From an uncultured Phascolarctobacterium sp. (lineage in GTDB: Bacteria > Bacillota > Negativicutes > Acidaminococcales > Acidaminococcaceae): DNA of 64,000 bases. Positions 50,869 through 59,388 of this stretch are shown here, in pieces. The position numbers and the translations under genes are program-made. Position 1 is the stretch's first letter. Each line of letters opens with the position of its first letter. Location of the stretch: the NCBI GenBank assembly GCA_900544795.1, contig UQWM01000001.1, positions 149,532 to 213,531 on the forward strand, in the 5' to 3' direction. The notes under the pieces were generated by a model. It saw nothing but the letters and a program-made list of their open reading frames with translations, searched no databases and had not been told where the DNA came from.

Positions 50869-51609
50869 CTATTCCTTTTTCAAGTCGTCGCTGCCCTTGA
50901 CCCCCGACAGCCACAGCCCTATAGCCACTACGTTGATGAACTGCCCTAAAAATCCCTGCAGCAGCACCAGCATCTTTAAAAACCGTGACTCGGGCACTAT
51001 GTCACCGTAGCCGATGGTCAAAATGCTGACCCCACTGAAATACAAACAGTCCAGATAGCCGTTCACCCGGTTGACCGTGCGCGGCAGAAAATGCTCCTTA
51101 CCGTCGTCACGTGTAACAGGCACCAGCTCCCAAAAATGCGGTACGTTCCTTAGCACCGTACTTTCCTGCAGGTCGGTAACGTGCATGTCACCGTCCCATT
51201 CCTTGACCAGCCCTTCGATACTGGTAGTATTGGTCGCCACAAAATTTTCCGTATCGCTAAAAAAATAATACAGATTGCCAAAAGCCAGCCAGATCATCAA
51301 ATAGGCGCTGATGATGAGCACCATACGCCGCTGCCCCGTGGCCTTGCTGTTGATAGCTGCCCAAATGGCGATACTGATAAAGCTTAGCAGCAAAAATAAC
51401 AGCAGCAACACAAAACCAAGCAAAATGCTGGCTTTAAAACGGCCGTCGCCGTCGATGACTATATAATCAAAAACAACGCTGGCGATCAACGGCGCACAAG
51501 CCAGCAGTCCCAAAGAGACCAGAAATTTATAAAAGTTTTCGGCCAGCAGACGCTGGTACCATCTTTTCAGCCCAAATACATCGACCATTTTGCTCATCTC
51601 TTTTCTCAA
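50869..51609 (-). CDS. Potassium channel family protein with large pre-pore insert
   Basis: About 246 residues. The selectivity filter is SILTIGYGDIVPES, flanked by a pore helix and a last transmembrane helix (MLVLLQGFLGQFINVVAIGLW). Three further hydrophobic segments precede it, and about 60 hydrophilic residues lie between the third and the pore, much more than in a KcsA-type two-helix channel. No RCK or cyclic-nucleotide domain. The start is uncertain: TTG at 51609 has AAGGAG five bases upstream; ATG at 51624 or 51597 are alternatives. Confidence 0.82.
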   Translation of the reverse strand: MRKEMSKMVDVFGLKRWYQRLLAENFYKFLVSLGLLACAPLIASVVFDYIVIDGDGRFKASILLGFVLLLLFLLLSFISIAIWAAINSKATGQRRMVLIISAYLMIWLAFGNLYYFFSDTENFVATNTTSIEGLVKEWDGDMHVTDLQESTVLRNVPHFWELVPVTRDDGKEHFLPRTVNRVNGYLDCLYFSGVSILTIGYGDIVPESRFLKMLVLLQGFLGQFINVVAIGLWLSGVKGSDDLKKE

Positions 51610-51724
51610 ATACTCTCCTTGCATTGTACCACGATTTGCCGGGATTAAGAAAGTATGATAAATGTTATTTATTTAAAAACTACAATCACGCTGGCTCTAA
51701 AATCTACTATCAGCGTGCTTTCTA

Positions 51725-51733
51725 TGCTATAAT
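51725..51733 (+). promoter_or_regulatory. Extended -10 promoter of the zinc-ribbon gene
   Basis: TGCTATAAT, 45 bases before the ATG at 51778. Confidence 0.5.
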
Positions 51734-51777
51734 AAGTATAGACAGTAAAATAATTTATGTATCAGGAGGCAAATATC

Positions 51778-52317
51778 ATGGCACTGTTAAACAAACTTGG
51801 CGAAATAGTTAAATCCGCCGCTGAAAAAACAGAAGAGCTAACTAAAACTCTTGGCGAAAAAGCCGAAGCTGCCCTCGAGATCCAGCGCCTGAACTCTCAA
51901 GTCACTAAAGAACGCAGTAAGATAGGCGATACCCATAAAAAGATCGGTGAGATCCTGTGGGCTAAATTTGAAGCAGGCGAAGAAGTACCTGAAGAATTTA
52001 AAGAACACTGCTCCGCTATCAGCGAATCCCTGACCAAAATCGACGAACTGAAGATCGCGGTCGCCAAAATCAAGGCAACTGCTTTTGCCGGCGAAGAACC
52101 GAAAACGGCCTGCCCATCCTGTGGTGCTCAGGTAACGCTCAATTCTAAATTCTGCGGCGAATGCGGCGGCAAAATGCCGGTGCATGAACCCGAACCGGTA
52201 GAAGAAGAGGAAGCTCCGCTGACGGAAACCGTCGATGCGGAAAAAGCTGAAACTGCTGAAGTAGTTGACGTTGCTCCCGAAAAAACAGACGCAGAAAAAA
52301 CTGAAACGCAAGCTTAA
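51778..52317 (+). CDS. Zinc-ribbon protein with coiled coil and acidic tail
   Basis: 179 residues. N-terminal half is a charged coiled coil (LNKLGEIVKSAAEKTEELTKTLGEKAE..., to about 105). A zinc ribbon follows (CPSCGAQVTLNSKFCGECG, about 117-135). The C-terminal 45 residues are strongly acidic (EPVEEEEAP, repeated AEKAE/DAEKTE). The layout matches many small Firmicute zinc-ribbon proteins of unknown role. ATG at 51778 has CAGGAGG upstream. Single-gene unit. Confidence 0.82.
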   Translation: MALLNKLGEIVKSAAEKTEELTKTLGEKAEAALEIQRLNSQVTKERSKIGDTHKKIGEILWAKFEAGEEVPEEFKEHCSAISESLTKIDELKIAVAKIKATAFAGEEPKTACPSCGAQVTLNSKFCGECGGKMPVHEPEPVEEEEAPLTETVDAEKAETAEVVDVAPEKTDAEKTETQA

Positions 52318-52322
52318 TCAAC

Positions 52323-52357
52323 AAAAAACTGTCAGGCCGTGGCCTGACAGTTTTTTT
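52323..52357. terminator. Bidirectional terminator between zinc-ribbon and nucleoid protein genes
   Basis: AAAAAACTGTCAGGCC / GGCCTGACAGTTTTTTT, near-perfect palindrome between converging genes. Confidence 0.88.
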
Positions 52358-52360
52358 ATT

Positions 52361-53365
52361 TTATCGGTTCAATATTTTACCGATATTTTTGATAGAAATA
52401 GAGATCTTACCGTCAGGATTATTAACGAATTCGATATAATCATTATTATCCAGGCATTCCGCCGGAATGGTGATCTCGATACCCGTATCCGTTTTGATCT
52501 TTAAAGACTTGCTGGCACGCAGGGCATAATTTTTATCAACCGGTACCTGTGCCGGCAGCTTAGCTTCTTCCAATCCCTTTTGCAGCTCCTGCTGCAAAAC
52601 GTCCGAGTCGGAAAAAACTTCTTTTACTAAGACGGCTGTTTCCAGCTTGCTGTCGGTCTCGGCGGTCTCCGCCAAATAGCTTTTTACCTTGGCCACTGCT
52701 TCGGTGCTGCTGTAGCCGTAGTTTTCAGCGATCTTGCCCGCCATTTCTGTAACCAGCTTCACCGTTTCACGCGACGAGGTGGTAGTGCTGCACTGCAAAA
52801 TGCGTTGGGGCAAAATATAGATATCTTCGCCGCCGATACTGCGTTTTTTATCGGCAAAGCGCAGCTCGCCGCTGCCAACATTGACCAGGGCAAAGGTATT
52901 GACCTTCTGCACCGGGTTGGGCAAAATGGCGAAATGACGGATTATCTCGTTGCGGACGGCAGTGCCGTCGTTGACCACCTGATGAGTATAGGCAGGCCGG
53001 CTGCCATAGAGCATGATACCCAGATAACGCTCTGTTTCAATAGCAAAATCGCAGACCACCACATCGACGATGTCAGTCTCCGCTGCATCGGTCAAACAGG
53101 CGTCCAGCTCCTTACAGATCCCGGCGCTGAAATCGGCAAAGGTGATATGCTCATCCAGATAATTGGACGCCGTTTGGCTGAACCTGCTTTCCGGCAGAAA
53201 CTGCCCGGTTTTCGCCGAAGCGTCTTTAAATAATTTATCGATATGCCCAGCCAGAAAATCATATGTCCCCGGTGAGCCCAGATCCAGCTCAGCGCCGGAA
53301 TAAATAGTCGCACCTGAATTAAAATCCATGATATGCAGGATCGCTTTTGTAATAACAATCATCAT
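52361..53365 (-). CDS. Nucleoid-associated protein (NdpA/YejK family)
   Basis: 334 residues of the 37-kDa nucleoid-associated protein family: opening ITKAILHIMDFNSG, a middle VVVCDFAIETERYLGIMLYGSRPAYTH and QVVNDGTAVRNEIIRHFAILPNPVQKV, and a C-terminal EITIPAECLDNNDYIEFVNNPDGKISISI. Family members bind DNA and the nucleoid; the mechanism is unclear. ATG at 53365 is my choice; a TTG nine bases earlier is possible. Converges with the zinc-ribbon gene. Confidence 0.85.
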   Translation of the reverse strand: MMIVITKAILHIMDFNSGATIYSGAELDLGSPGTYDFLAGHIDKLFKDASAKTGQFLPESRFSQTASNYLDEHITFADFSAGICKELDACLTDAAETDIVDVVVCDFAIETERYLGIMLYGSRPAYTHQVVNDGTAVRNEIIRHFAILPNPVQKVNTFALVNVGSGELRFADKKRSIGGEDIYILPQRILQCSTTTSSRETVKLVTEMAGKIAENYGYSSTEAVAKVKSYLAETAETDSKLETAVLVKEVFSDSDVLQQELQKGLEEAKLPAQVPVDKNYALRASKSLKIKTDTGIEITIPAECLDNNDYIEFVNNPDGKISISIKNIGKILNR

Positions 53366-53527
53366 TTTCACCAACTTCTTTAGACTCGTAACGCTATTTA
53401 TTATACCACAAGGGCACGTATTCTAAAAACTTCTTCAAATCTTCACAGTGACGCCGGGACCGCCCTTTATAGCCCCTCTGATATGTGATAAAATAAAGGC
53501 AAGCCATTTATAATAGGAGTTAAACTT

Positions 53528-54676
53528 ATGGAACATAAAAAATTTCTGCCTCTGGCGGCGGTCATACTCTTCATTTGGGTACTATGGCGCTTCCAGGAGG
53601 CGCTGGCTTTGGTCAGCTTTTTCCTCAACCTGATAATGCCCTTCATCGTCGGCGGCTGCCTGGCCTTTATCGTCAACGTGCCCTTGGTGCGCGTCGAAGC
53701 AGGCTGGCACAAACTGTTCGCACGGTTCCATTCCGACTGGTTCCGTAAGCTGCGGCGGCCCTTGTGCCTCATCTTCACCATCGTCGTCCTGGCAGGTGTA
53801 GTCCTGGTCAGCGTACTGAAGATCGGCCCTGATATTTACCAAAGCTTTCATATGATGGTCAAAATGCTGCCCAAGGCCTCGGCCGACTTCATCGCCTCGC
53901 TGCAGCAGCACTGGTCCAACCTTGACCTTTCGCCCGACACGCTGGCTTATCTGCAGGCACAGTGGGCAGAGCTGCTGCAATTCGTTGACAGCTTCTGGGA
54001 AAAGAACCGCACCGCCTTCTTTTACAGCACCGTCGATATGACCACTTCGCTGATCTCTATCGTCAGCAATATCGTCATCGGCAGCGTTTTCGCTATCTAC
54101 CTGCTGCTAAATAAAGAGACCCTCGGCAGGCAGGCGAAAAATATCGTTTTAGCCTTTTGCAGCGCCAAACGAGCCACTTATCTGCTGGATCTGGGACGGG
54201 CCGCGCACACTGTTTTTGCCGGCTACATCGGCGGTCAGCTGCTGGAAGCCTTTTGTCTGGGACTTTTGTGCCTCGCTGGCATGCTGCTTTTAGGTATGCC
54301 TTACGCTCTGTCAATTTCCGTCATCGTCGGCTTTTTGGCGATCATCCCCATCATCGGCACCATCATCAGCGCCGTGTTGGGCATCATTCTGGTCGGCCTG
54401 ACGGCACCCGATAAGATCTGGCTGTTCATTATCTTCTTTCTTGTCCTGCAACGCATCGAAGGCGACATCCTCTATCCGAAGATCGTCGGCAAATCCGTCG
54501 GCCTCTCCGAGATCTGGGTGCTGGCGGCCATCACCGTCGGCGGCAGCCTGTACGGTATTTTAGGCATCATCGTCAGTGTGCCTGTGGCTTCTGTCATCGC
54601 CTACATTTTTGCTGGCAGCATCCGGCAGCGTCTGCGGCAGAAAAACATCGAAACCGATACAGAACAAGGCGACTGA
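53528..54676 (+). CDS. AI-2E family transporter (YtvI/PerM type)
   Basis: 382-residue membrane protein with about eight hydrophobic segments and the family C-terminal signature EGDILYPKIVGKSVGLSEIWVLAAI...GGSLYGILGIIVSVPVASVI. Relatives export autoinducer-2 or act as Na+/H+ antiporters, so the substrate is open. GGAGTT precedes the ATG. Monocistronic. Confidence 0.92.
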   Translation: MEHKKFLPLAAVILFIWVLWRFQEALALVSFFLNLIMPFIVGGCLAFIVNVPLVRVEAGWHKLFARFHSDWFRKLRRPLCLIFTIVVLAGVVLVSVLKIGPDIYQSFHMMVKMLPKASADFIASLQQHWSNLDLSPDTLAYLQAQWAELLQFVDSFWEKNRTAFFYSTVDMTTSLISIVSNIVIGSVFAIYLLLNKETLGRQAKNIVLAFCSAKRATYLLDLGRAAHTVFAGYIGGQLLEAFCLGLLCLAGMLLLGMPYALSISVIVGFLAIIPIIGTIISAVLGIILVGLTAPDKIWLFIIFFLVLQRIEGDILYPKIVGKSVGLSEIWVLAAITVGGSLYGILGIIVSVPVASVIAYIFAGSIRQRLRQKNIETDTEQGD

Positions 54677-54769
54677 GTAAGGTAACTGCTCCCATAAAAA
54701 CTTATGGTCGCGATTATCTTTAGCACTGCTAAAAAGTAAACTGCGTCCCCGCTAACTACAATCTTACCC

Positions 54770-54803
54770 AAAACTTCTCACAGCTTTTGTGAGAAGTTTT
54801 TTA
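54770..54803 (+). terminator. Intrinsic terminator of the AI-2E transporter gene
   Basis: AAAACTTCTCACA / TGTGAGAAGTTTT with T-run. Apart from this, the gap 54677-55001 shows no clear element. Confidence 0.8.
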
Positions 54804-55001
54804 TTGCCCTCAATACTATAAAAGCAGGCTTCAGCCGCATTCAAAGCAGCTTGCCGCCCTATACTCTGTCAGTATGGCGCGCTATTTAAGATAAGTATTT
54901 GTTATTGTTTAAAGTGCTGCTTATAATAAAACTGACAAAGGCCAGCGAGCCAAAACTTTTAAGTCAGTTATGTCAAATCAAAATATAAGGAGCTGAATAA
55001 A

Positions 55002-55097
55002 ATGACAAAAAAATCCTAATGTAGCCGTTTATTCAAAGCTATCGCTTTGTGACTCGTTTTATCGACCACCGGAGTAGGCGGCGCTTACGCTGCCGAT
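55002..55097 (+). pseudogene. Relic signal peptide of the hydrolase, with two stop codons
   Basis: An ATG with AAGGAG upstream opens a frame that matches a secretion signal (MTKKS, then SRLFKAIAL, LVLSTTGVGGAYAAD with an AYA-AD cleavage site) and runs in frame into the hydrolase. It is broken by TAA at 55017-55019 and TGA at 55050-55052. The second replaces what is most simply a TGG tryptophan codon. The first is also one base from a sense codon. Confidence 0.75.
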
Positions 55098-56063
55098 ATG
55101 TCCCACGGCGCCAACAATTTTTACAAAAGCGACTCCGTGACCGTACAAAAGGTCACCTTCAAAAACCAGTATCAAATGAACGTCGCCGGTCATCTGTATC
55201 TGCCCAAGGGTATGGATAAAAACCAGCAGCACGCCGCCATCATCGTCGGCCACCCCATGGGCGCAGTTAAAGAGCAAAGCGCCGACCTTTACGCCACAAA
55301 AATGGCGGAGCAGGGCTTTGTTACCCTCTCCATCGACCTCAGCTTCTGGGGCGACAGCGAGGGCCAGCCCCGCAACGCGGTTTCTCCCGACCTCTATTCC
55401 GAAACCTTCAGCGCGGCAGTCGATTATCTGGGCACTCGCCCCTTCATCAACCGCGAGCAGATCGGCTCGATCGGCATCTGCGGCAGCGGCAGCTTCGCCA
55501 TCAGCGCCGCCAAGATCGACCCACGCCTGAAGGCCATCGCCACCATCAGTATGTATGATATGGGCGCCGCTAACCGCAACGCACTCAACCATTCCTTGAG
55601 CCTGGAGCAAAGGAAAGAGATCATCGCCGACGCAGCCCAGCAGCGTTATGTAGAATTTTTAGGCGGCGAAAGAAAATACACCAGCGGCACAGTACACGAG
55701 ATCAACGAAAATTCCCATCCTATCGAACGTGAATTTTATGACTTCTACCGCACCCCGCGCGGCGAATTTACCCCCAAAGGATCTTCACCCCTGCTAACAA
55801 CTCACCCGACACTGACCAGTAATGTTAAATTTATGAACTTCTATCCCTTCAACGATATCGAAACCATCTCTCCCCGCGCGCTGCTCTTTATTACAGGCGA
55901 TCAGGCCCATTCCAAGGAGTTCAGCGAGGACGCTTACAAACGTGCGGCCGAACCGAAAGAACTCTACTATGTTCCGGGCGCGGGCCATGTCGACCTGTAC
56001 GACAGAGTTGACCTGATCCCCTTTGGCAAACTAAACGACTTCTTTACTAAAAACCTTAAATAG
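55098..56063 (+). CDS. Alpha/beta hydrolase (dienelactone hydrolase-like), probably inactive gene
   Basis: 321 codons from the first ATG after the damaged signal peptide; no ribosome site precedes it. Alpha/beta hydrolase fold: oxyanion segment IIVGHPMGAVKEQ, LSIDLSFWGDSEGQ, nucleophile elbow GICGSGSFA (Cys or Ser, as in dienelactone hydrolases and YcjY-like proteins), acid region ALLFITGDQAHS and catalytic His in PGAGHVDLYD. The body is free of stops, so the signal-peptide mutations are recent or the protein is still made from an internal start and stays in the cytoplasm. Natural substrate unknown. Confidence 0.78.
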   Translation: MSHGANNFYKSDSVTVQKVTFKNQYQMNVAGHLYLPKGMDKNQQHAAIIVGHPMGAVKEQSADLYATKMAEQGFVTLSIDLSFWGDSEGQPRNAVSPDLYSETFSAAVDYLGTRPFINREQIGSIGICGSGSFAISAAKIDPRLKAIATISMYDMGAANRNALNHSLSLEQRKEIIADAAQQRYVEFLGGERKYTSGTVHEINENSHPIEREFYDFYRTPRGEFTPKGSSPLLTTHPTLTSNVKFMNFYPFNDIETISPRALLFITGDQAHSKEFSEDAYKRAAEPKELYYVPGAGHVDLYDRVDLIPFGKLNDFFTKNLK

Positions 56064-56104
56064 GGCTTATTTGAACAGCGGCAAAAGCCGCATCCACTCT
56101 GCTG

Positions 56105-56133
56105 TTGCAATGGTTTTGGGGTTGTGCTATAAT
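56105..56133 (+). promoter_or_regulatory. Promoter of tRNA-Gly
   Basis: TTGCAA (56105-56110), 17 bases, TATAAT (56128-56133), with an extended TGC before the -10. Confidence 0.75.
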
Positions 56134-56148
56134 AACTAGGTAGTCAAT

Positions 56149-56223
<75 letters not shown>

Positions 56224-56231
56224 TAAAAAAT

Positions 56232-56264
56232 AAACCGTTTCCGAAATTCGGAAACGGTTTTCTT
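56232..56264. terminator. Bidirectional terminator between tRNA-Gly and tatC
   Basis: AAACCGTTTCCGAA / TTCGGAAACGGTTT with a one-base centre and T-rich flanks. Confidence 0.82.
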
Positions 56265-56267
56265 ATT

Positions 56268-56984
56268 TTATTTGCGCAGAAGATAGCGGATAAACAGCCT
56301 GCTGCCTTCATAAAGCACTATCATCGGCACAGCCAGCAGGGTTTGGGTAACAACATCGGGCGTTGGCGTGATCACGCCCGCCAGAATAAATGCGGCCAAA
56401 ATCATATACCGTCGTCCTTTTTGCAGCTGCTGCGAACCCACCAGCCCCATACTCGCTAAAACGATCAGCGCCATGGGCAGATTGAAGATAAAGCCGAAGG
56501 GCAGTACCAGCATCAAAAAGAAGTCCAGATAGCTTTCGATGGACAACATCGGCGCGACACGTTCCCCGGCAAAGCTAGTAAAAAAGCTTAGCCCCTGCGG
56601 AAAAACAAAGTAGTAGGAAAAGCCGATACCCAGCCAAAACAGCAGTACCGAACAGATCACAAACGGCAGCAAAGCGCTTTTTTCGCGGCTGTTGAAGGCC
56701 GGCACTAAAAAGGCCCACAGCTGGTAAAAAAGCAGCGGCGACGCCAACAGCACCCCGGCTGCCAAGGCCACCTTCAGATAAATGAAGAAGGCTTCAGCAG
56801 GGCGCATATAGTATAAATTGCTGGCCGGAGCTGTTAAAAAGCCGATGATGCTGTCAATAAAGCCCCAGCACAGCAGCGTACAAACTGCAAGTGCCACTAG
56901 ACTTTTCAACAAACGGCTGCGCAGCTCGCTCAAATGCTCGATTAGCGTCATTTCCTTATCCTGCGGCAGCGGATACGTATTCAT
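56268..56984 (-). CDS. tatC: Twin-arginine translocase subunit TatC
   Basis: 238-residue membrane protein with six transmembrane helices and the TatC signatures MTLIEHLSELRSRLL at the N-terminus, the RPAEAFFIYLK loop and FVFPQGLSFF. TatC binds the twin-arginine signal. It starts ten bases after tatA, with only a weak ribosome site, implying coupling. Last gene of DUF362-tatA-tatC. Confidence 0.96.
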   Translation of the reverse strand: MNTYPLPQDKEMTLIEHLSELRSRLLKSLVALAVCTLLCWGFIDSIIGFLTAPASNLYYMRPAEAFFIYLKVALAAGVLLASPLLFYQLWAFLVPAFNSREKSALLPFVICSVLLFWLGIGFSYYFVFPQGLSFFTSFAGERVAPMLSIESYLDFFLMLVLPFGFIFNLPMALIVLASMGLVGSQQLQKGRRYMILAAFILAGVITPTPDVVTQTLLAVPMIVLYEGSRLFIRYLLRK

Positions 56985-56994
56985 ACCAGCCCGC

Positions 56995-57228
56995 TTATTT
57001 TTCGGACACTTCAGGAGCGGCGGCGGTCACAGCAGTATCGGCAGCTACAGCAACAGTTATTTCCTGCTCGGCTTTTTTAGCCTCTGCTTCCACGCCATTG
57101 ACGGCCTGTTTAAATTCACGCATGCTTTTACCTAAAGCCGCACCGATATCGGGCAGTTTTCCCGGTCCGAAAAAAATCAGGCCGATCACTAAAATAAGCA
57201 GTAATTCCGGTAAGCCCAAGCCAAACAT
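56995..57228 (-). CDS. tatA: Twin-arginine translocase subunit TatA
   Basis: 77 residues. N-terminal transmembrane helix (LPELLLILVIGLIFFGPGKLPDIG), the FGPGKLP hinge, an amphipathic helix (ALGKSMREFKQAVNG) and an acidic/alanine-rich tail. With TatC it forms the minimal TatA-TatC export system common in Firmicutes. The ATG lies 14 bases after the DUF362 gene with a good GGAGG site. Confidence 0.95.
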   Translation of the reverse strand: MFGLGLPELLLILVIGLIFFGPGKLPDIGAALGKSMREFKQAVNGVEAEAKKAEQEITVAVAADTAVTAAAPEVSEK

Positions 57229-57242
57229 AAACTTCCCCTCCT

Positions 57243-58268
57243 TTAGTCGATAGAAATCAATTCGTATTTATCATTACCCATCTTCAATTCGCGCATATAC
57301 GATAACTGGCGCAGTCCGTGACGGCTTTCGATACGCTCTACCAGGTCGTGGTTATCCTGCTGCGGTTTGGCATAAACCAGGTCAACGGCCGCCTGGTCGA
57401 CAGCCAAAATATCCGTCGATGCCAAAATACCGATATCGGGTATCGTCGGCTCGGCCGCACCTAGTCCGGCACAGTCGCAATCAACAGACATTCGGCGCAT
57501 GACGTTGATATAAACGATGCGCTTGCCAAAATGGTCGACCGTTGCTTTCGCTGATTCCGCCATATTTTCCATCAACTGCTCTTTGGCCGGCCATTTATCC
57601 CATGACATATTGGTATCGCTGACACCGTGTACCTGCGCCTTGCCGATCTTGCCATCGGCACAGCCGATGGCGATATTTTTCATAGAGCCACCAAAGCCGC
57701 CCATAGCATGCCCTTTAAAATGAGTCAGCACCACCATGGAATCATAGTTAACGATATTTTTGCCCATGGAGACCTCTTTAAAATGCTTACCGCCATGTAC
57801 CGGCAGCATCACCGTGCCGTCTTCGTCCAGAATATCCACAGGGCAGAAGTCCCAGCCGTTGACGAGCAGCGTTTCACGGTGCTTCGCCGTCGTATCCCTG
57901 TCGCCGCTATATAAAGTATTAGTTTCTACCAAAACGCTGTTGGGTATTTGCTGCTGTAAAGTGCGCACCATTTCGCGCGGCAGAATGTTGGGGCCATGCT
58001 GTTCGCCCGTATGCACCTTGATCGCTACCTTACCGGTAATGTTTTCATTGATCAGCTTATAAAGCTGCACCAAATGCTCACCGTCGATATGGCTGCTAAA
58101 ATAGACCTTAGACCGTGGCTCGCTGCCGCCGCTGACCTGCCTGCTGCCACGTGTGACGTCCTCAGTGTCGGCAAACACCTGCTGCAAGCCCTGCATATTA
58201 TAGGCGGCCGCACCCACGACAGCAGTACCTGCTACCTTTAAAAAATCTCGTCTGGTGATTTTTTTCAT
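57243..58268 (-). CDS. Tat-exported DUF362 protein
   Basis: 341 residues. A clear twin-arginine signal opens the protein (KKITRRDFLKVAG, then a hydrophobic stretch and cleavage near VFA). The mature part is a DUF362 domain (VAIKVHTGEQHGPNILP, VVLTHFKGHAMGGFGGSMKNIAIGC, ILASTDILAVDQAAVDLVY). DUF362 proteins are often linked to Fe-S or redox chemistry; the DCDCAG cysteines could hold a cofactor, which would explain folding before export. AGGAGGT precedes the ATG. Its position ahead of tatA and tatC makes it the likely dedicated cargo. Confidence 0.92.
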   Translation of the reverse strand: MKKITRRDFLKVAGTAVVGAAAYNMQGLQQVFADTEDVTRGSRQVSGGSEPRSKVYFSSHIDGEHLVQLYKLINENITGKVAIKVHTGEQHGPNILPREMVRTLQQQIPNSVLVETNTLYSGDRDTTAKHRETLLVNGWDFCPVDILDEDGTVMLPVHGGKHFKEVSMGKNIVNYDSMVVLTHFKGHAMGGFGGSMKNIAIGCADGKIGKAQVHGVSDTNMSWDKWPAKEQLMENMAESAKATVDHFGKRIVYINVMRRMSVDCDCAGLGAAEPTIPDIGILASTDILAVDQAAVDLVYAKPQQDNHDLVERIESRHGLRQLSYMRELKMGNDKYELISID

Positions 58269-58297
58269 CTTTTATACCTCCTGCCCTGATTTAAACC

Positions 58298-58315
58298 CGG
58301 CGCCGTCAGGCGCCG
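58298..58315 (-). other. Perfect 7-bp hairpin in the DUF362-tat leader
   Basis: CGGCGCC-TGAC-GGCGCCG, 30 bases upstream of the DUF362 ATG, in an otherwise AT-rich leader. A second imperfect hairpin, GGCGGCA...TGCTGCC followed on the minus strand by TTTTTT, lies at about 58477-58505. The gap 58269-58597 otherwise holds the DUF554 promoter. Confidence 0.4.
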
Positions 58316-58539
58316 AAGGAAAGTTGATTATTTGCATCTAAATTATCTGCTTGCAATTTCATTCTAGTACCTGGAGTTAACTTTAAGTCAAGCAAAAATC
58401 TACCGCAAGCGGAAATTTTTTTGTGAAATATCAGCCTGTTTACTCTGCTTTTTTAGCCAGCACCAACCAGCAAAAGCAAAAAAGGCAGCAGTTATTGCCG
58501 CCTTGTGAATACCAACTGTTTAGTTATCCTGCCTACTAT

Positions 58540-58568
58540 TTGCATTATCGTAAACGAAATGTTATAAT
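58540..58568 (+). promoter_or_regulatory. Promoter of the DUF554 gene
   Basis: TTGCAT (58540-58545), 17 bases, TATAAT (58563-58568) with extended TGT. Confidence 0.7.
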
Positions 58569-58597
58569 AACGAGATTTTTTGCAAGGAGGTAAAAAA

Positions 58598-59308
58598 ATG
58601 TCTATTGGAATTATCATCAACTCGGCCTGCGTACTTGTCGGCGGCCTGTTGGGCAGCTTTTTTGGCAGATTGCTGCCTGAAAAAATGAGGGAATCACTTT
58701 ACGGATTATTCGGCTACTGCTCTATTATCATCGGTATCATCCTGCTGCAAAACATCATCTCCATGCCAGCAGTCACTTTAGCTTTGATTTTATGCACCAT
58801 CATCGGCGAAGCCCTGCGCATCGAAGATCAGATCAATTTTGCCTCATTGAAGCTTAAAAACTTCATCGAACGGCTCACCAACACGGCCAGCAGCGACAAC
58901 GACGCTTATATCGCCAAATTTGTCGGTCTGCTGATGCTGTTCTGCACCGGCAGCACTGGTATTTTAGGCGCTATCGGCGAAGGCGTCAACGGCGACAGCA
59001 CCGTACTGCTCACCAAGTCGGTGATGGATATTTTTGCAGCCTTTGCGTTCGCTGCCCATATGGGGCCTATGATAGCTTGTATCGCCGTGCCCCAGTTTAT
59101 TTTCTTCAGCCTGCTTTTTTGGAGCGCCAGCTTTATTATGCCGCTCACCAATCCTCAGATGATCGGCGATTTTATGGCCTGCGGTGGTATCCTGGCCATC
59201 ATCACCGGCTTTCGTATCTGCGAGCTTAAACAGTTCCGCGTCGCCAATACTCTGCCGGCCCTGTTTATAGTTATGCCCCTAAGCCAGTTGTGGCGCACTT
59301 TCTTCTAA
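58598..59308 (+). CDS. DUF554 family membrane protein
   Basis: 236-residue membrane protein with about seven hydrophobic segments. DUF554 landmarks: INSACVLVGGLLGSFFGRLLPEKM, LCTIIGEALRIED and FCTGSTGILGAIGEGVNGD. The family resembles transporters (YdfK/YqgA) of unknown substrate. ATG at 58598 has AAGGAGGT upstream; six earlier in-frame codons include that ribosome site and are dropped. Monocistronic. Confidence 0.9.
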   Translation: MSIGIIINSACVLVGGLLGSFFGRLLPEKMRESLYGLFGYCSIIIGIILLQNIISMPAVTLALILCTIIGEALRIEDQINFASLKLKNFIERLTNTASSDNDAYIAKFVGLLMLFCTGSTGILGAIGEGVNGDSTVLLTKSVMDIFAAFAFAAHMGPMIACIAVPQFIFFSLLFWSASFIMPLTNPQMIGDFMACGGILAIITGFRICELKQFRVANTLPALFIVMPLSQLWRTFF

Positions 59309-59318
59309 ACTACCCAAC

Positions 59319-59354
59319 AAAAAAGCAAGCCCTGACTAAAAGTCAGGGCTTGCT
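59319..59354 (-). terminator. Intrinsic terminator of the PepSY-like gene
   Basis: AGCAAGCCCTGACT / AGTCAGGGCTTGCT, 14-bp stem with 3-base loop; the T-run is on the minus strand. It may also stop DUF554 transcripts. Confidence 0.8.
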
Positions 59355-59388
59355 GCATTTACTGCTAAAGCTAAACTGCTTCGGCCGC

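Noticed and set aside
55050..55052. Selenocysteine at the in-frame TGA of the hydrolase
   Set aside because: It falls in the hydrophobic core of a signal peptide, after another stop (TAA), with no selenocysteine-insertion hairpin seen.
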